This document shows positions 8,001-15,436 of a stretch of 37,754 bases of DNA, piece by piece (position 1 is the stretch's first letter; each line of letters starts with the position of its first letter). The translations under genes and the position numbers were made by a program. The stretch covers positions 1 through 37,754 of the forward strand of contig QHRW01000052.1 of the NCBI GenBank assembly GCA_003220265.1, in the 5' to 3' direction. The DNA comes from Candidatus Rokuibacteriota bacterium. GTDB taxonomy: Bacteria; Methylomirabilota; Methylomirabilia; Rokubacteriales; CSP1-6. A model generated the notes under the pieces. The model was not told the origin of the DNA and ran no database searches. It worked only from the letters and a program-made list of their open reading frames with translations.

Positions 8001-8572
8001 ACGAGGCGCAGACGCTGGCCGCCATCGGCGCGCTCGCCCCTCTCGGCGGCCGGCGCCGCGCCGATCTCTGGGCGGCGTCGGTGGCGTCGCCGGGGCCGCT
8101 GTTCGCCGCCGCCGCCGAGACCGCGGCGACGCCGCCGTCCTCCCCGCTGCGCGAGATGAGCGTGGACGAGCGGCTGGCCGCGGATTACGCGGGCACCGGC
8201 GTCACGCTGGGGCCCCATCCCATGGCGCTGCGCCGGCGCGCGCTGGCGGAGCAGGGCGTCACCCGCGCGATCGATCTGCGCCACCGGCCCCACGACGGTC
8301 GCGTGCGCGTGGCCGGCAGCGTGATCGTCCGGCAGCGGCCCGGCACCGCCAAGGGCTTCGTGTTCCTGAGCCTGGAGGACGAAACCGGAATTGCCAACGT
8401 GATCGTCACGCCGCAACTCTTTGCACGCCACCGCCTCGTGCTCGTCACCGCGCCGCTGCTCGTCGTCGAGGGGATTTTACAATCGCAGGACGGCGTGCTG
8501 TCCGTTCGCGCCCAGCGCGTGGCCCCGTTGCGCGTCCGCGGTCACGTCATCCCCTCGCACGATTTCGGCTGA
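5042..8572 (+). CDS. dnaE2: Error-prone DNA polymerase DnaE2 containing a mini-intein
   Basis: 1176 codons; GTG start at 5042 with GGCGGAGCAGG about 7 nt upstream. Without the intein the mature protein would be 1035 aa, the normal DnaE2 size. The order is PHP domain (about 1-210, FVELHAQSAFSFLEGA), C-family polymerase core with catalytic aspartates in PDIDLDLPSGDRR (Asp383, 385, 387) and the GRGSAANSAVCYALG loop, then after the intein SHASSFALLAYASAWLK and QPMGFY, a helix-hairpin-helix region, and a C-terminal OB fold (about 1085-1160). Residues 733-873 are an in-frame intein inserted in the conserved YGFPE/SHA motif. In characterised bacteria DnaE2 copies damaged templates with ImuA/ImuB during the SOS response. 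Without splicing the insertion would split a conserved polymerase motif. Confidence 0.95.
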   Translation: MFVELHAQSAFSFLEGAEQPEVLVEAAARVGMPALALVDRDGVYGAARFHRAAENAGVRALVGSELTLADGARLPLLVEDLDGYRNLCRLVTRMKLGAAKGAGRIALDDLAPDAGGLVCLTGGRQGPLAAAVARGDRESARRVLDRLAGIFGRDNCFVEVQRHLDRAQERDLQRLVALAREAKLPLLASNQPLYCRPGGRAVADVFTCIREKTELDHAGRLLARNGERDLKGGLEMAQRFRDLPEALESSGELALRLAFTLKNLGYRFPDFPLPPGTPALEHLRDLARQGARTRYGDGSLAARARRQIEHELEIIGRLDLAGYFLIVWDVVEFCRGNDILVQGRGSAANSAVCYALGITAVDPVGMDLLFERFLSEARGEWPDIDLDLPSGDRREAVIQYVYRRYGRLGAGMTANVITYRGRSAAREVGKALGLPGELQDRLAKLVSTWGYQDPADVLTRHLAEAGCDPAQPRIRKFAALWTRLQDLPRHLGQHSGGMVIAAGRLDDVVPLEPATMPGRVVIQWDKDDCAGLGIVKVDLLGLRMMSVLQDSIRLVSEQGGQVDLAHLPPDDPEVYAQLQQADTIGVFQVESRAQMATLPRIHPERFYDLVVQVAIIRPGPIVGDMVHPYIRRRRGRESVTYPHPSLEPILSRTLGVPLFQEQLLRMAMVAAGFSGTEAEELRRAFGFKRSERRMAEIETKLRAGMARQGIEGRAADEIVHAITAFALYGFPECVVGDTTIVDADSGRSVAIEDVVRGRVPVARTLACDRDRHLVPRRILATTASGRRLVYRLRTAGGRELLATPEHPLLTPLGWHALGALRQGEEIAAGPAGAGSAVAWDHITRIEPLDFRETYDLQIEDDPNFVANGLVVHNSHASSFALLAYASAWLKVRHPAAFYAALLNNQPMGFYHAATIVKDAQRHGLVVQPIDVTRSAWDCTLEHQGVRLGLRYVKGLHETSARRIIEARTARPFASVADLVARTRVAADEAQTLAAIGALAPLGGRRRADLWAASVASPGPLFAAAAETAATPPSSPLREMSVDERLAADYAGTGVTLGPHPMALRRRALAEQGVTRAIDLRHRPHDGRVRVAGSVIVRQRPGTAKGFVFLSLEDETGIANVIVTPQLFARHRLVLVTAPLLVVEGILQSQDGVLSVRAQRVAPLRVRGHVIPSHDFG
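7238..7660 (+). other. Mini-intein inside DnaE2 (141 aa, no homing endonuclease)
   Basis: The polymerase motif YGFPE/SHA is split by 141 residues that start with Cys733 and end His872-Asn873, followed by Ser874 as the +1 residue. Block A is CVVGDTTIVDADSG; block B is GGRELLATPEHPLLT with the TxxH motif (T-P-E-H); blocks F and G are ETYDLQIEDDPNFVANG and LVVHN. Cys1, TxxH, penultimate His, terminal Asn and a Ser +1 residue are all present, so splicing competence is expected. Only about 35 residues lie between block B and block F, so no DOD or HNH endonuclease domain is present. GC content matches the host gene, which suggests long residence. Confidence 0.95.
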
Positions 8573-8633
8573 TGCTGATGTAGTTTGCACATCGCCCACC
8601 CCTGTCGGTGGCAGTGGACTTGCTTCCTTTGTC

Positions 8634-9068
8634 ATGCACATGGCGACTGTGCATCGACTCCCGGTCCCTCCCTCGCAGATCGAACACGTCGAAGACGAAG
8701 CCGTTCTCGCGCGGTTCACGCGCTTGCTCCGCCTCGAGGTCGAGCTTGGCGTCGCCGAGACCCGCGCGCTCATCCGCACGCTCGTGATGGCGATCGCCGT
8801 CGCGGTGCCGTCGGCGATCGCGCTCATCGCGAGCGTGGTCGTGCTGCTGGCGGCGGCGCTGTCGCCGATCTTCGACGCGCGCTGGGAACCGCTGCTGATC
8901 GCGGGCGGCGGCGTGGCCCTGCTCGCGCTCGGCGCGCTGGCGTGGAGCGCGTGGACGGTGACGCACCTGTCGTGGCCAAAGGAAACCCTGAAGTCCCTCG
9001 AGGAGAACTGGCGATGGCTCGCGACCCAGCTCAGATCCAGGCTGACATTGCGCTCACCCGGCGCGTGA
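8634..9068 (+). CDS. YqjE-like membrane protein (DUF1469 / holin-superfamily type)
   Basis: 144 aa from ATG 8634 (ATG 8640 two codons on is equally possible; no clear Shine-Dalgarno for either). A cytoplasmic N terminus of about 45 residues is followed by two hydrophobic segments, ALIRTLVMAIAVAVPSAIAL continuing to about residue 75, and LIAGGGVALLALGALAWS, then a short charged tail ending in WRWLATQLRSRL. This is the YqjE layout. The DUF3618 gene overlaps its end by 55 nt, and a YqjD-like gene lies 2 kb on, matching the three-part yqjD-yqjE-yqjK set of enterobacteria. In spite of the family name there is no evidence of a phage. Confidence 0.75.
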   Translation: MHMATVHRLPVPPSQIEHVEDEAVLARFTRLLRLEVELGVAETRALIRTLVMAIAVAVPSAIALIASVVVLLAAALSPIFDARWEPLLIAGGGVALLALGALAWSAWTVTHLSWPKETLKSLEENWRWLATQLRSRLTLRSPGA

Positions 9069-9292
9069 TCGAGACGCAGCTCGACGCGCTCTCCCGCAAG
9101 GTGCCGCGCGCGTGGTGGACGCCGTGGGCGCTCGCGGCCGGCGCCCTCGTCGTCGGCCTCGTGATGTCGCGCCTGCCGGTCCTGAAGGTCATCGGCGTCG
9201 GCGCCCGCACCGTGCAGACCGGCCTCACCGTGGCGGGCACCGTGGCCGCCGTCGATCGCTTCCTCGCCCAGCAACGCCGCCTGGCGGCGTGA
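9014..9292 (+). CDS. DUF3618 family small membrane protein (YqjK-like)
   Basis: 92 aa; ATG at 9014 with GAGGAGAA about 8 nt upstream, overlapping the end of the previous gene. The N-terminal ARDPAQIQADIALTRRVIET and the following LDALSRKVP are the DUF3618 signature, an amphipathic helix ahead of membrane-associated hydrophobic stretches (LAAGALVVGLVMS, then VGARTVQTGLTVAGTVAA). Proteins of this family are found with DUF1469 and DUF883 proteins. I infer an inner-membrane complex with the YqjE-like neighbour; function is unknown. Confidence 0.8.
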   Translation: MARDPAQIQADIALTRRVIETQLDALSRKVPRAWWTPWALAAGALVVGLVMSRLPVLKVIGVGARTVQTGLTVAGTVAAVDRFLAQQRRLAA

Positions 9293-9333
9293 TCTGCACG
9301 ATGTCGACGTTGCGCAACGCGGCGCGTACGGGA

Positions 9334-9348
9334 GCGCCCTGAGGGCGC
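9334..9348 (+). promoter_or_regulatory. Palindrome covering the Ku ribosome-binding site
   Basis: GCGCCCT-G-AGGGCGC is a perfect 7-bp inverted repeat ending 3 nt before the Ku ATG at 9352. The only purine-rich Shine-Dalgarno candidate, GAGGG (9341-9345), lies inside it. It could act as an operator or fold the ribosome-binding site away. The 1-nt loop makes a DNA site more likely than a tight RNA hairpin. Confidence 0.35.
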
Positions 9349-9351
9349 CCG

Positions 9352-10206
9352 ATGCGGTCACTGTGGAAGGGCGCCATCACGTTCGGCCTGGTGAATATCC
9401 CGGTGGCGCTGTACCCGGCCACGACGCGTAGCGACCTCTCCTTTCGCCAGCTCCACGCCAAGGACAGCGCGCCCATCGCCTACCGGCGCATCTGCACGGC
9501 CGAGAACGTCGAGGTGCCGTGGCCGGAGATCGTCAAGGGCTACGAGTACGAGAACGGCGAGTTCGTCGTGATGACGGAGGAGGACTTCAAGAACGCGGAC
9601 GTCGACGCCAACGGCACCATCGACATCCGCGACTTCGTCCCCGCCGACGCCATCGACTTCACGTATTTCGAGCAGCCCTACTATCTGGAGCCGACGGCCA
9701 CCGGCGCCAAGGCCTACGCGCTGCTGCGCGAGGCGCTCAAGCGCAGCGGCCGCGTGGGCATCGCCACGCTCGTCCTGCGCCAGCGCGAGCACCTGGCCGC
9801 GGTGAAGGTGGCCGACGATGCGCTCGTGCTGACGACGATGCGCTTCGCCCACGAGATCGTGCCGGCCACCGAGCTCAACGTGCCGCGCAGTGACGCCGGC
9901 CTCGACCGCCGCGAGGTCGACCTGGCGCTGCAGCTCGTCGACACGCTGAAGGCTGAGTGGGAGCCCGACAAGTATCGCGACCGCTATCGCGAAGCGCTGC
10001 TGGCCGCCATCGAGCGCAAGGTGGAGGGCCGCGCGGTGGCGGCGCCGCCGGCGGGCCGCAAGCCGCCCACCAAGGTCGTCGACCTCATGCAGGCGCTGCA
10101 GGCCAGCCTGCAGGCGCGGCCGCCGGCGCGCGCGGCCGAGCGCGCGACGACCCGCAAGGCTTCCACATCCGGCCGCCGCCCGGCGGCGCGGCGGCGGGCC
10201 TCGTGA
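9352..10206 (+). CDS. ku: Non-homologous end-joining protein Ku
   Basis: 284 aa. Begins MRSLWKGAITFGLVNIPV, the near-invariant start of bacterial Ku, followed by the ring-forming Ku core (LYPATTRSDLSFRQLH; ENVEVPWPEIVKGYEYE; DFVPADAIDFTYFEQPYYLEP; RQREHLAAVKV). The C-terminal tail after residue 220 is basic and A/R/P-rich, the extension that in other Ku proteins adds DNA binding and LigD recruitment. Ku binds DNA ends as a homodimer and recruits LigD. Its stop overlaps a GTG that can start the polymerase gene (GTGA, 10203). The neighbour supplies only the polymerase part of LigD, so a separate ligase must come from elsewhere in the genome. Confidence 0.95.
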   Translation: MRSLWKGAITFGLVNIPVALYPATTRSDLSFRQLHAKDSAPIAYRRICTAENVEVPWPEIVKGYEYENGEFVVMTEEDFKNADVDANGTIDIRDFVPADAIDFTYFEQPYYLEPTATGAKAYALLREALKRSGRVGIATLVLRQREHLAAVKVADDALVLTTMRFAHEIVPATELNVPRSDAGLDRREVDLALQLVDTLKAEWEPDKYRDRYREALLAAIERKVEGRAVAAPPAGRKPPTKVVDLMQALQASLQARPPARAAERATTRKASTSGRRPAARRRAS

Positions 10207-11144
10207 GCGGTTCGATGAGCACGCGCGTCGTCGACGTCGAGGGCCGGCGCCTGATCCTCACGCATCTCGACGAGGTGCTGTGGCCCGAGGACAACGTCAC
10301 CAAGGACGAGCTGCTCGCCTACTACACGGCCGTCGCCGATCGCCTGCTGCCGTTCATCGCGAATCGGCCGCTGAGCCTGCAGCGCGCTCCCGACGCGATC
10401 ACCGGCGAGTGCGCGTTCCAGAAGACGGCGCCGCCGGGCATGCCGAGCTGGGTGCCCACGCGGCGCATCCGCACCGAGCAGGCCGCGCTGGGCTACTCCG
10501 AGCACGTGATCGGCGGCGACCTGCCGTCGCTGCTCTACCTGCTCAATCTGGGCGCGATCTCCGTGCACCCGTGGTCCTGCACCGTCGACGCACTCGACCG
10601 GCCCGACCAGCTCCTGTTCGACCTCGACCCCACGGAGATCGCCTTCCGCGAGGTGCGCAACGCCGCCATGCTCCTGCGCGACCTGCTCGCGCACTACAAG
10701 ATCCGCGCGTGGGCCAAGACCTCCGGCGGCCGCGGCCTGCACGTGATGGTGCCGCTGGCCCCGGTGCACAGCTTCGAGCAGGTGCGCACCGCGGCGGAGG
10801 CGATCACGCGCCTGGCCCGCACGCGCGAGCCTCGGCTGTTCACGCTCGACATGCGGCGCGCGCGCCGGCGCGGCAAGATTCTGATCGACGTCCATCGCAA
10901 CCACCGTGGCGCCACGCTGGTGAGCCCGTACGGCGTGCGCGAGTACGCGGGCGCCACCGTCTCCACGCCGGTCGAGTGGCCGGAGCTGGAGCGCGCGCTC
11001 TATCCCGAGGACTTCCACGTTCGCAACATGCACGAGCGACTGCAGCGCATCGGCGATCCGCTCGCCTCGTTCTTCGCGCATCCGCAATCGCTGGCGCCGC
11101 TGCTGGAGAGCGGGCGCGCGCGGCGGGCGCGACCGATGGCATAG
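10203..11144 (+). CDS. ligD (polymerase domain): Stand-alone LigD-type polymerase/primase domain (NHEJ AEP)
   Basis: 313 aa from the GTG at 10203 that overlaps the ku stop, or 309 aa from the ATG at 10215. The whole protein is one archaeo-eukaryotic-primase domain of LigD type: LTHLDEVLWPEDNVTK, GECAFQKTAPPGMPSWV, the metal site LLFDLDPTE, the nucleotide-binding SGGRGLHVMVPL motif, DVHRNHRGATLVSPYGVRE, and TPVEWPELE. No ATP-ligase (KxDG) or phosphoesterase domain is attached. In NHEJ this domain fills gaps, preferring ribonucleotides, at Ku-bound ends. The operon position with ku makes that role likely here. Confidence 0.93.
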   Translation: MSGSMSTRVVDVEGRRLILTHLDEVLWPEDNVTKDELLAYYTAVADRLLPFIANRPLSLQRAPDAITGECAFQKTAPPGMPSWVPTRRIRTEQAALGYSEHVIGGDLPSLLYLLNLGAISVHPWSCTVDALDRPDQLLFDLDPTEIAFREVRNAAMLLRDLLAHYKIRAWAKTSGGRGLHVMVPLAPVHSFEQVRTAAEAITRLARTREPRLFTLDMRRARRRGKILIDVHRNHRGATLVSPYGVREYAGATVSTPVEWPELERALYPEDFHVRNMHERLQRIGDPLASFFAHPQSLAPLLESGRARRARPMA

Positions 11145-11186
11145 AAGTCGCACCCCCCTAGCACTGCACCGAAGGAGGAGACATCC

Positions 11187-11504
11187 ATGGACGAGCGACG
11201 GCTCGAGAGCATCGGAGACACGGCGCAGCGCAGCGCGCGGCGCGTGGCGGGCGACGCCCAGGACATGGCGTCGCGCGCCGGCAGCTACGCGCAGGAGCGC
11301 GCGCAGGAGATGGCGGAGCGCGCCGGCACCTATGTGTCGCAGCGCGCACGGGACGTCAACGACCAGGTCCAGCGCCTCACGGGGCGCCCCACGGAGTCGT
11401 GGATGAAGGATGCCCGTCGCTTCGTACAGAACCACCCGCTGCAGGCGGTGGCGATCACGGTCGGCCTCGGCTTCGTGCTGGGCAAGATCCTGGCCCGGGA
11501 CTGA
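11187..11504 (+). CDS. DUF883 (YqjD/ElaB-like) membrane-anchored protein
   Basis: 105 aa; ATG at 11187 preceded by GAAGGAGGAG. Residues 1-75 form a heptad-like, charged helix rich in AQE/RAG repeats (AQERAQEMAERAGTYVSQRA), then WMKDARRFVQNHPLQ and a single C-terminal transmembrane helix ending in the small GLGFVLGKILARD tail. This is the YqjD/ElaB layout; in E. coli those proteins tether ribosomes to the inner membrane in stationary phase. Together with the YqjE-like and DUF3618 genes upstream it makes the full yqjDEK-type set, here separated by ku and the polymerase gene. Confidence 0.8.
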   Translation: MDERRLESIGDTAQRSARRVAGDAQDMASRAGSYAQERAQEMAERAGTYVSQRARDVNDQVQRLTGRPTESWMKDARRFVQNHPLQAVAITVGLGFVLGKILARD

Positions 11505-11511
11505 ACCGGCC

Positions 11512-11841
11512 ATGGGGCGCCTGGCGTCGGCGATCGGCCTGCTGCTGCTGACGAGCTCGCCTGCCTCGGCCTTCCTGATCGAGGTGACGACGTCGGTGGC
11601 GGTGGCCGATGCCGACGACCAGCGCGCGCTCCAGAACGCGCTGACGGAGGCGGTGGACGGCGTCCTGCAGGACGCCATCGCGTTCAAGCCCACGCTCGTC
11701 GTGCTCACGCACGCCGCCGTGGTGGGCGCGCGGCTCTACATCCGGCTGCTGGTCGCCGACTCCGAGGGCGAGCGCACCTTCGAGGAGATGCAGGGCCCTC
11801 CTGATCTCTCGCCTCGCGAGAACGTCGAGCTCAAGCTGTAG
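11512..11841 (+). CDS. Small secreted protein of unknown function
   Basis: 109 aa; ATG 11512, eight nt after the previous stop, with no good Shine-Dalgarno, so translation is probably coupled. Residues 1-20 form a signal peptide (SAIGLLLLTSSPASAF). The mature part of about 89 residues has alternating hydrophobic strands (PTLVVLTHAAVVGARLYIRL, LLVADSEGERTFEEM) and no cysteine. I do not recognise a family. It is last in the operon, directly upstream of a strong terminator. Confidence 0.7.
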   Translation: MGRLASAIGLLLLTSSPASAFLIEVTTSVAVADADDQRALQNALTEAVDGVLQDAIAFKPTLVVLTHAAVVGARLYIRLLVADSEGERTFEEMQGPPDLSPRENVELKL

Positions 11842-11862
11842 TTGGGGGGCCTCAACTTATTA

Positions 11863-11932
11863 GATGGGGGCCCCGAGATGGCCCCCAAACCCCCAGATGT
11901 TTGAAACGCCCCGGCGGAGCCGGGGCGTTCCT
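11863..11932 (-). repeat. Family A repeat, single copy in reverse orientation
   Basis: Read on the minus strand it has the same order as the units at 122-447: the CGCCCCGGC/GCCGGGGCG palindrome, about 30 bp, then TTGGGGGCCATCTCGG and GGCCCCCAT. Here it lies in the gap between convergent genes, and one of its palindromes is the terminator stem. Confidence 0.85.
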
Positions 11933-11937
11933 CTTTA
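11905..11937 (+). terminator. Strong intrinsic terminator between convergent genes
   Basis: An 11-bp perfect stem (AACGCCCCGGC, 11905-11915, with its complement at 11919-11929) and 3-nt loop, followed by CCTCTTT. It ends the ku/LigD-polymerase/yqjD-like transcript. The stem could also work for the opposing minus-strand gene ending at 11989, though the T tract on that side is poor. The stem is part of a family A repeat, so the repeat appears to have been put to use as a terminator. Confidence 0.8.
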
Positions 11938-11988
11938 ACCGACTTTAACCGACACGACGGGCCCTGTTGACTGGCCCGCGCGAATCCC

Positions 11989-12723
11989 CTAGCGCATGCG
12001 CTTGATGGCCTCGATGCGGTCGGTGGTGGCGGGGTGGGTGGCGAAGAAGCCGCCGCTGGAGCCGCCCTCGGTCTGCATCAGCCAGGTCAGCGTGTCGGCC
12101 ATGACCTCGCGGCCGGGCATGCCGGCCTTCTGGAGGATCTCGGCGCCGTGCTGGTCGGCCGCGTACTCCTCGCGCTGCGTGTACTTGTTGATCACGAGCT
12201 TGCCGGCGATCGGGGCGATGGCCCCGGCGCCGGGGAAGATCTGATCGAGGATCACGGCGCCGATGCTGAGCCCGGTGCCGAGCGTCTGCGCCTTGGCGAC
12301 GTGGTTGAGATCGTCGTGGGCCAGCTCGTGGGCGAGGACGCCGGCGAGGTGCTGATCGTTCGCCTTCTCGAGCAGACCGCGCGTCACGTAGAACTCGCCG
12401 TTACCCGCGCTGGCAGCATTGATGTGGTCGTCGTCCATGATGCCGACCTTGACCTGGTTCGCCGGAATGGGACGGTTCATCGCGGCGAGGAGGGGCACCA
12501 TGACGCGCTTCAGGCGCTCGGCCTGGGCGCCGCTGACCGGTTTCGCAGTCGCGGTCGGGGACGACGAGGGCTGCCGGGTGGTATCACGCGACGTATCGCG
12601 CGTGGACGGCGACGCCGAGCCGGTGCTGCTGGTCACGCCGGCGCAGCCGCCGAGTAGCAGTGCCAGCGCCACCGCGACGCCAAGCCCCTGAGCGCTCTTC
12701 GAGATCAACGTGGATCGTCGCAT
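11989..12723 (-). CDS. M48-family metalloprotease lipoprotein
   Basis: 244 aa from the ATG at 12723, chosen for the AAGGAG just upstream and the lipoprotein signal that follows. Signal peptide with lipobox LLGGC, then an S/T-rich linker. Catalytic HExxH as HELAH (within GVLAHELAHDDLNH) and the third zinc ligand in REEYAADQHGAEIL (ExxxD). This is the single-domain periplasmic M48 type related to the BepA/LoiP branch, which degrades or helps fold outer-membrane proteins. No TPR region is attached. Next upstream in the same direction is a small CxxC protein. Confidence 0.92.
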   Translation of the reverse strand: MRRSTLISKSAQGLGVAVALALLLGGCAGVTSSTGSASPSTRDTSRDTTRQPSSSPTATAKPVSGAQAERLKRVMVPLLAAMNRPIPANQVKVGIMDDDHINAASAGNGEFYVTRGLLEKANDQHLAGVLAHELAHDDLNHVAKAQTLGTGLSIGAVILDQIFPGAGAIAPIAGKLVINKYTQREEYAADQHGAEILQKAGMPGREVMADTLTWLMQTEGGSSGGFFATHPATTDRIEAIKRMR

Positions 12724-12743
12724 CGGGCTTCTCCTTAGGTCTG

Positions 12744-12932
12744 TCACGCCAGCGATTCGAGGAAGAGGTCGCCGCACCGGTCGCAGGCGCCGTCGCCCAG
12801 CGCCCCGTCGCCGAAGAAATCGATGTGGCGGTCGATGATGCGAGGGTGGTCGGCCTTGTACAGCAGGTCGCGGACTTCCGCCTCGGGCGCGTGCGCCGGG
12901 GCGGCCGCGTGGACAGCTGCGGAATGGGCCAT
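12744..12932 (-). CDS. Small CxxC protein, function unknown
   Basis: 62 aa from the ATG at 12932 with GGAGGAG upstream. An A/H/P-rich N terminus is followed by a conserved-looking segment (VRDLLYKADHPRIIDRHIDF, then GDGACDRCGDLFLESLA) with a single CxxC. One CxxC and several His residues could bind a metal. It is 20 nt ahead of the M48 protease gene, so they are probably co-transcribed. I do not recognise the family. Confidence 0.6.
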   Translation of the reverse strand: MAHSAAVHAAAPAHAPEAEVRDLLYKADHPRIIDRHIDFFGDGALGDGACDRCGDLFLESLA

Positions 12933-13245
12933 GGGACTCCTCCTGGCCTTCTGACGTCGTGGTTCGTGAGAGCACAGGGGTTGCACCTGCTATGCCAGGG
13001 TCGGCGGCATGGTTCGACGCCGATTTGCGACGCGCGCGGCGAGCGCCAGGGAATGTTTAGATGAGGTCTATTGAAAAGAGTTCCACACTTTGGGATGTAG
13101 GAGTTGCATGGCCTCATCACATCGGAGAGGGTCGTAACACACGCAAGCGCGCGTCAGCGTGGACGTTCTCACAGCTCCGTGACGACTGGCACGACATCTG
13201 CCTTGCTGCTCCATCAGCCCCCGCGTGGGGCGGGAGGTTAGGGTG
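12933..13245. other. 313-bp divergent intergenic region
   Basis: This lies between the start of the minus-strand CxxC gene and the plus-strand DksA-like gene, and is lower in GC than its surroundings around 13045-13140, as expected for promoters. TTGAAA at 13071-13076 is the best -35-like hexamer, but no good -10 lies at the right distance. A 60-codon open frame (13061-13246) has no supporting features and is not called. A ribosome-binding site GGGAGGTTAGGG precedes the downstream start. Confidence 0.4.
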
Positions 13246-13599
13246 ATGCGCTCCATCAAGCACGATCTCGAGGAACAGCGCTCGGCGCTGAATCGCTCGA
13301 TCAAGTCACTGGGCACCACGCGCGATGCCGAGCAGCGTCGCGAAATCGTCAAGGATCCCTACGGCGCCGCCTCGATGACGCACGACGACGAGGTCGCGGC
13401 CGTCATGGCCGATCGTCGCTCGCGGCAGCTGCGACAGGTGACGGCGGCGCTCGAGGACATCAACTCGGGCCGCTACGGGATCTGCCGCGAGTGCGAGGAG
13501 CCGATCGCCAAGGCCCGCCTCAAGGTGATGCCCTTCGCGACGCGCTGCGTGGCCTGCCAGCAGAAGCTCGAGGCCGAAGGCTTGCAGCGCGCGGCATGA
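13246..13599 (+). CDS. DksA/TraR-type C4 zinc-finger protein
   Basis: 117 aa; ATG at 13246 (GTG at 13243 is an alternative) after GGGAGG. A long N-terminal coiled-coil-like helix pair (residues about 1-70) ends in ALEDINSGRYGICRECEEPI. Four cysteines, 80, 83, 101 and 104, in CRECEEP and CVACQ make the C4 zinc finger typical of DksA/TraR and general-stress relatives. Family members bind in the secondary channel of RNA polymerase. The tip-acidic residues of true DksA are not obvious (MTHDDEVAAV), so it may be a paralogue. It is followed by the BON lipoprotein gene in the same operon. Confidence 0.88.
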   Translation: MRSIKHDLEEQRSALNRSIKSLGTTRDAEQRREIVKDPYGAASMTHDDEVAAVMADRRSRQLRQVTAALEDINSGRYGICRECEEPIAKARLKVMPFATRCVACQQKLEAEGLQRAA

Positions 13600-13610
13600 G
13601 GAGCGGCTCG

Positions 13611-13922
13611 ATGAGCGTGGCCCTTCGCACGGTGGCGGTGGCGCTCGTCCTCGTCGCGGCCGTCGTGGGCTGCCGGTCGCTGACCGGCAAGAGCCCGGGC
13701 GCCACCGCGGACGATGCCACCATCACCGCCAGCGTGAAGTCCAAGCTGGTGGCGGACAAGGCCGCCAATCTCACCCGCGTGGACGTTGACACGAACAACG
13801 GTACTGTTTACCTTAACGGTACGGTCGACTCGGCCGAGCAGAAGGCGCGGGCAGAGCGGCTCGCGTGGCAGGCGCAGGGCGTCAAGAGCGTCGTCAACAA
13901 CCTGCAAGTTCAGAAGCGCTAA
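13611..13922 (+). CDS. BON-domain lipoprotein
   Basis: 103 aa from the ATG at 13611, chosen because GAGGAG lies about 7 nt upstream; an ATG at 13596 overlapping the previous stop would add five residues. Signal peptide with lipobox VVGC, then a single BON domain (about 40-103: DDATITASVKSKLVADK, VDTNNGTVYLNGTVDS, VVNNLQVQKR). BON proteins sit in the periplasm, bind membranes or lipids, and are often induced by osmotic or envelope stress, which fits its place behind a DksA-type regulator. Confidence 0.88.
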   Translation: MSVALRTVAVALVLVAAVVGCRSLTGKSPGATADDATITASVKSKLVADKAANLTRVDVDTNNGTVYLNGTVDSAEQKARAERLAWQAQGVKSVVNNLQVQKR

Positions 13923-13939
13923 GCCATCAGCTCCGAGCG

Positions 13940-13963
13940 GGCAGCACCCTCGGGGTGCCTGCC
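13940..13963 (+). terminator. Hairpin after the BON gene
   Basis: GGCAG-CACCC, 3-nt loop, GGGTG, one bulged C, CTGCC. There is no T tract, so it may be a weak or Rho-assisted stop, or simply a processing stem before the next gene. Confidence 0.4.
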
Positions 13964-14056
13964 GCAACCGCCCCCCGCGGGCCACGACCGGACCGAGCCA
14001 ACGACGTCAATGACGGAGAGCAGGCGAACGCCGTGAGTCCCAGCAGACGCGACCAG

Positions 14057-15435
<1,379 letters not shown>

Positions 15436-15436
<1 letters not shown>

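Noticed and set aside
5936..8431. 831-codon minus-strand frame opposite dnaE2
   Set aside because: Shadow frame of a GC-rich gene; composition rich in R, H, A and L with no domain.
8634..9068. Phage holin suggesting a prophage
   Set aside because: The holin-superfamily-like protein is the YqjE type and lies in a yqj-like gene set; there are no phage genes nearby.
13061..13246. 61-codon frame upstream of the DksA-like gene
   Set aside because: No recognisable sequence or ribosome-binding site; overlaps the start region of the real gene.
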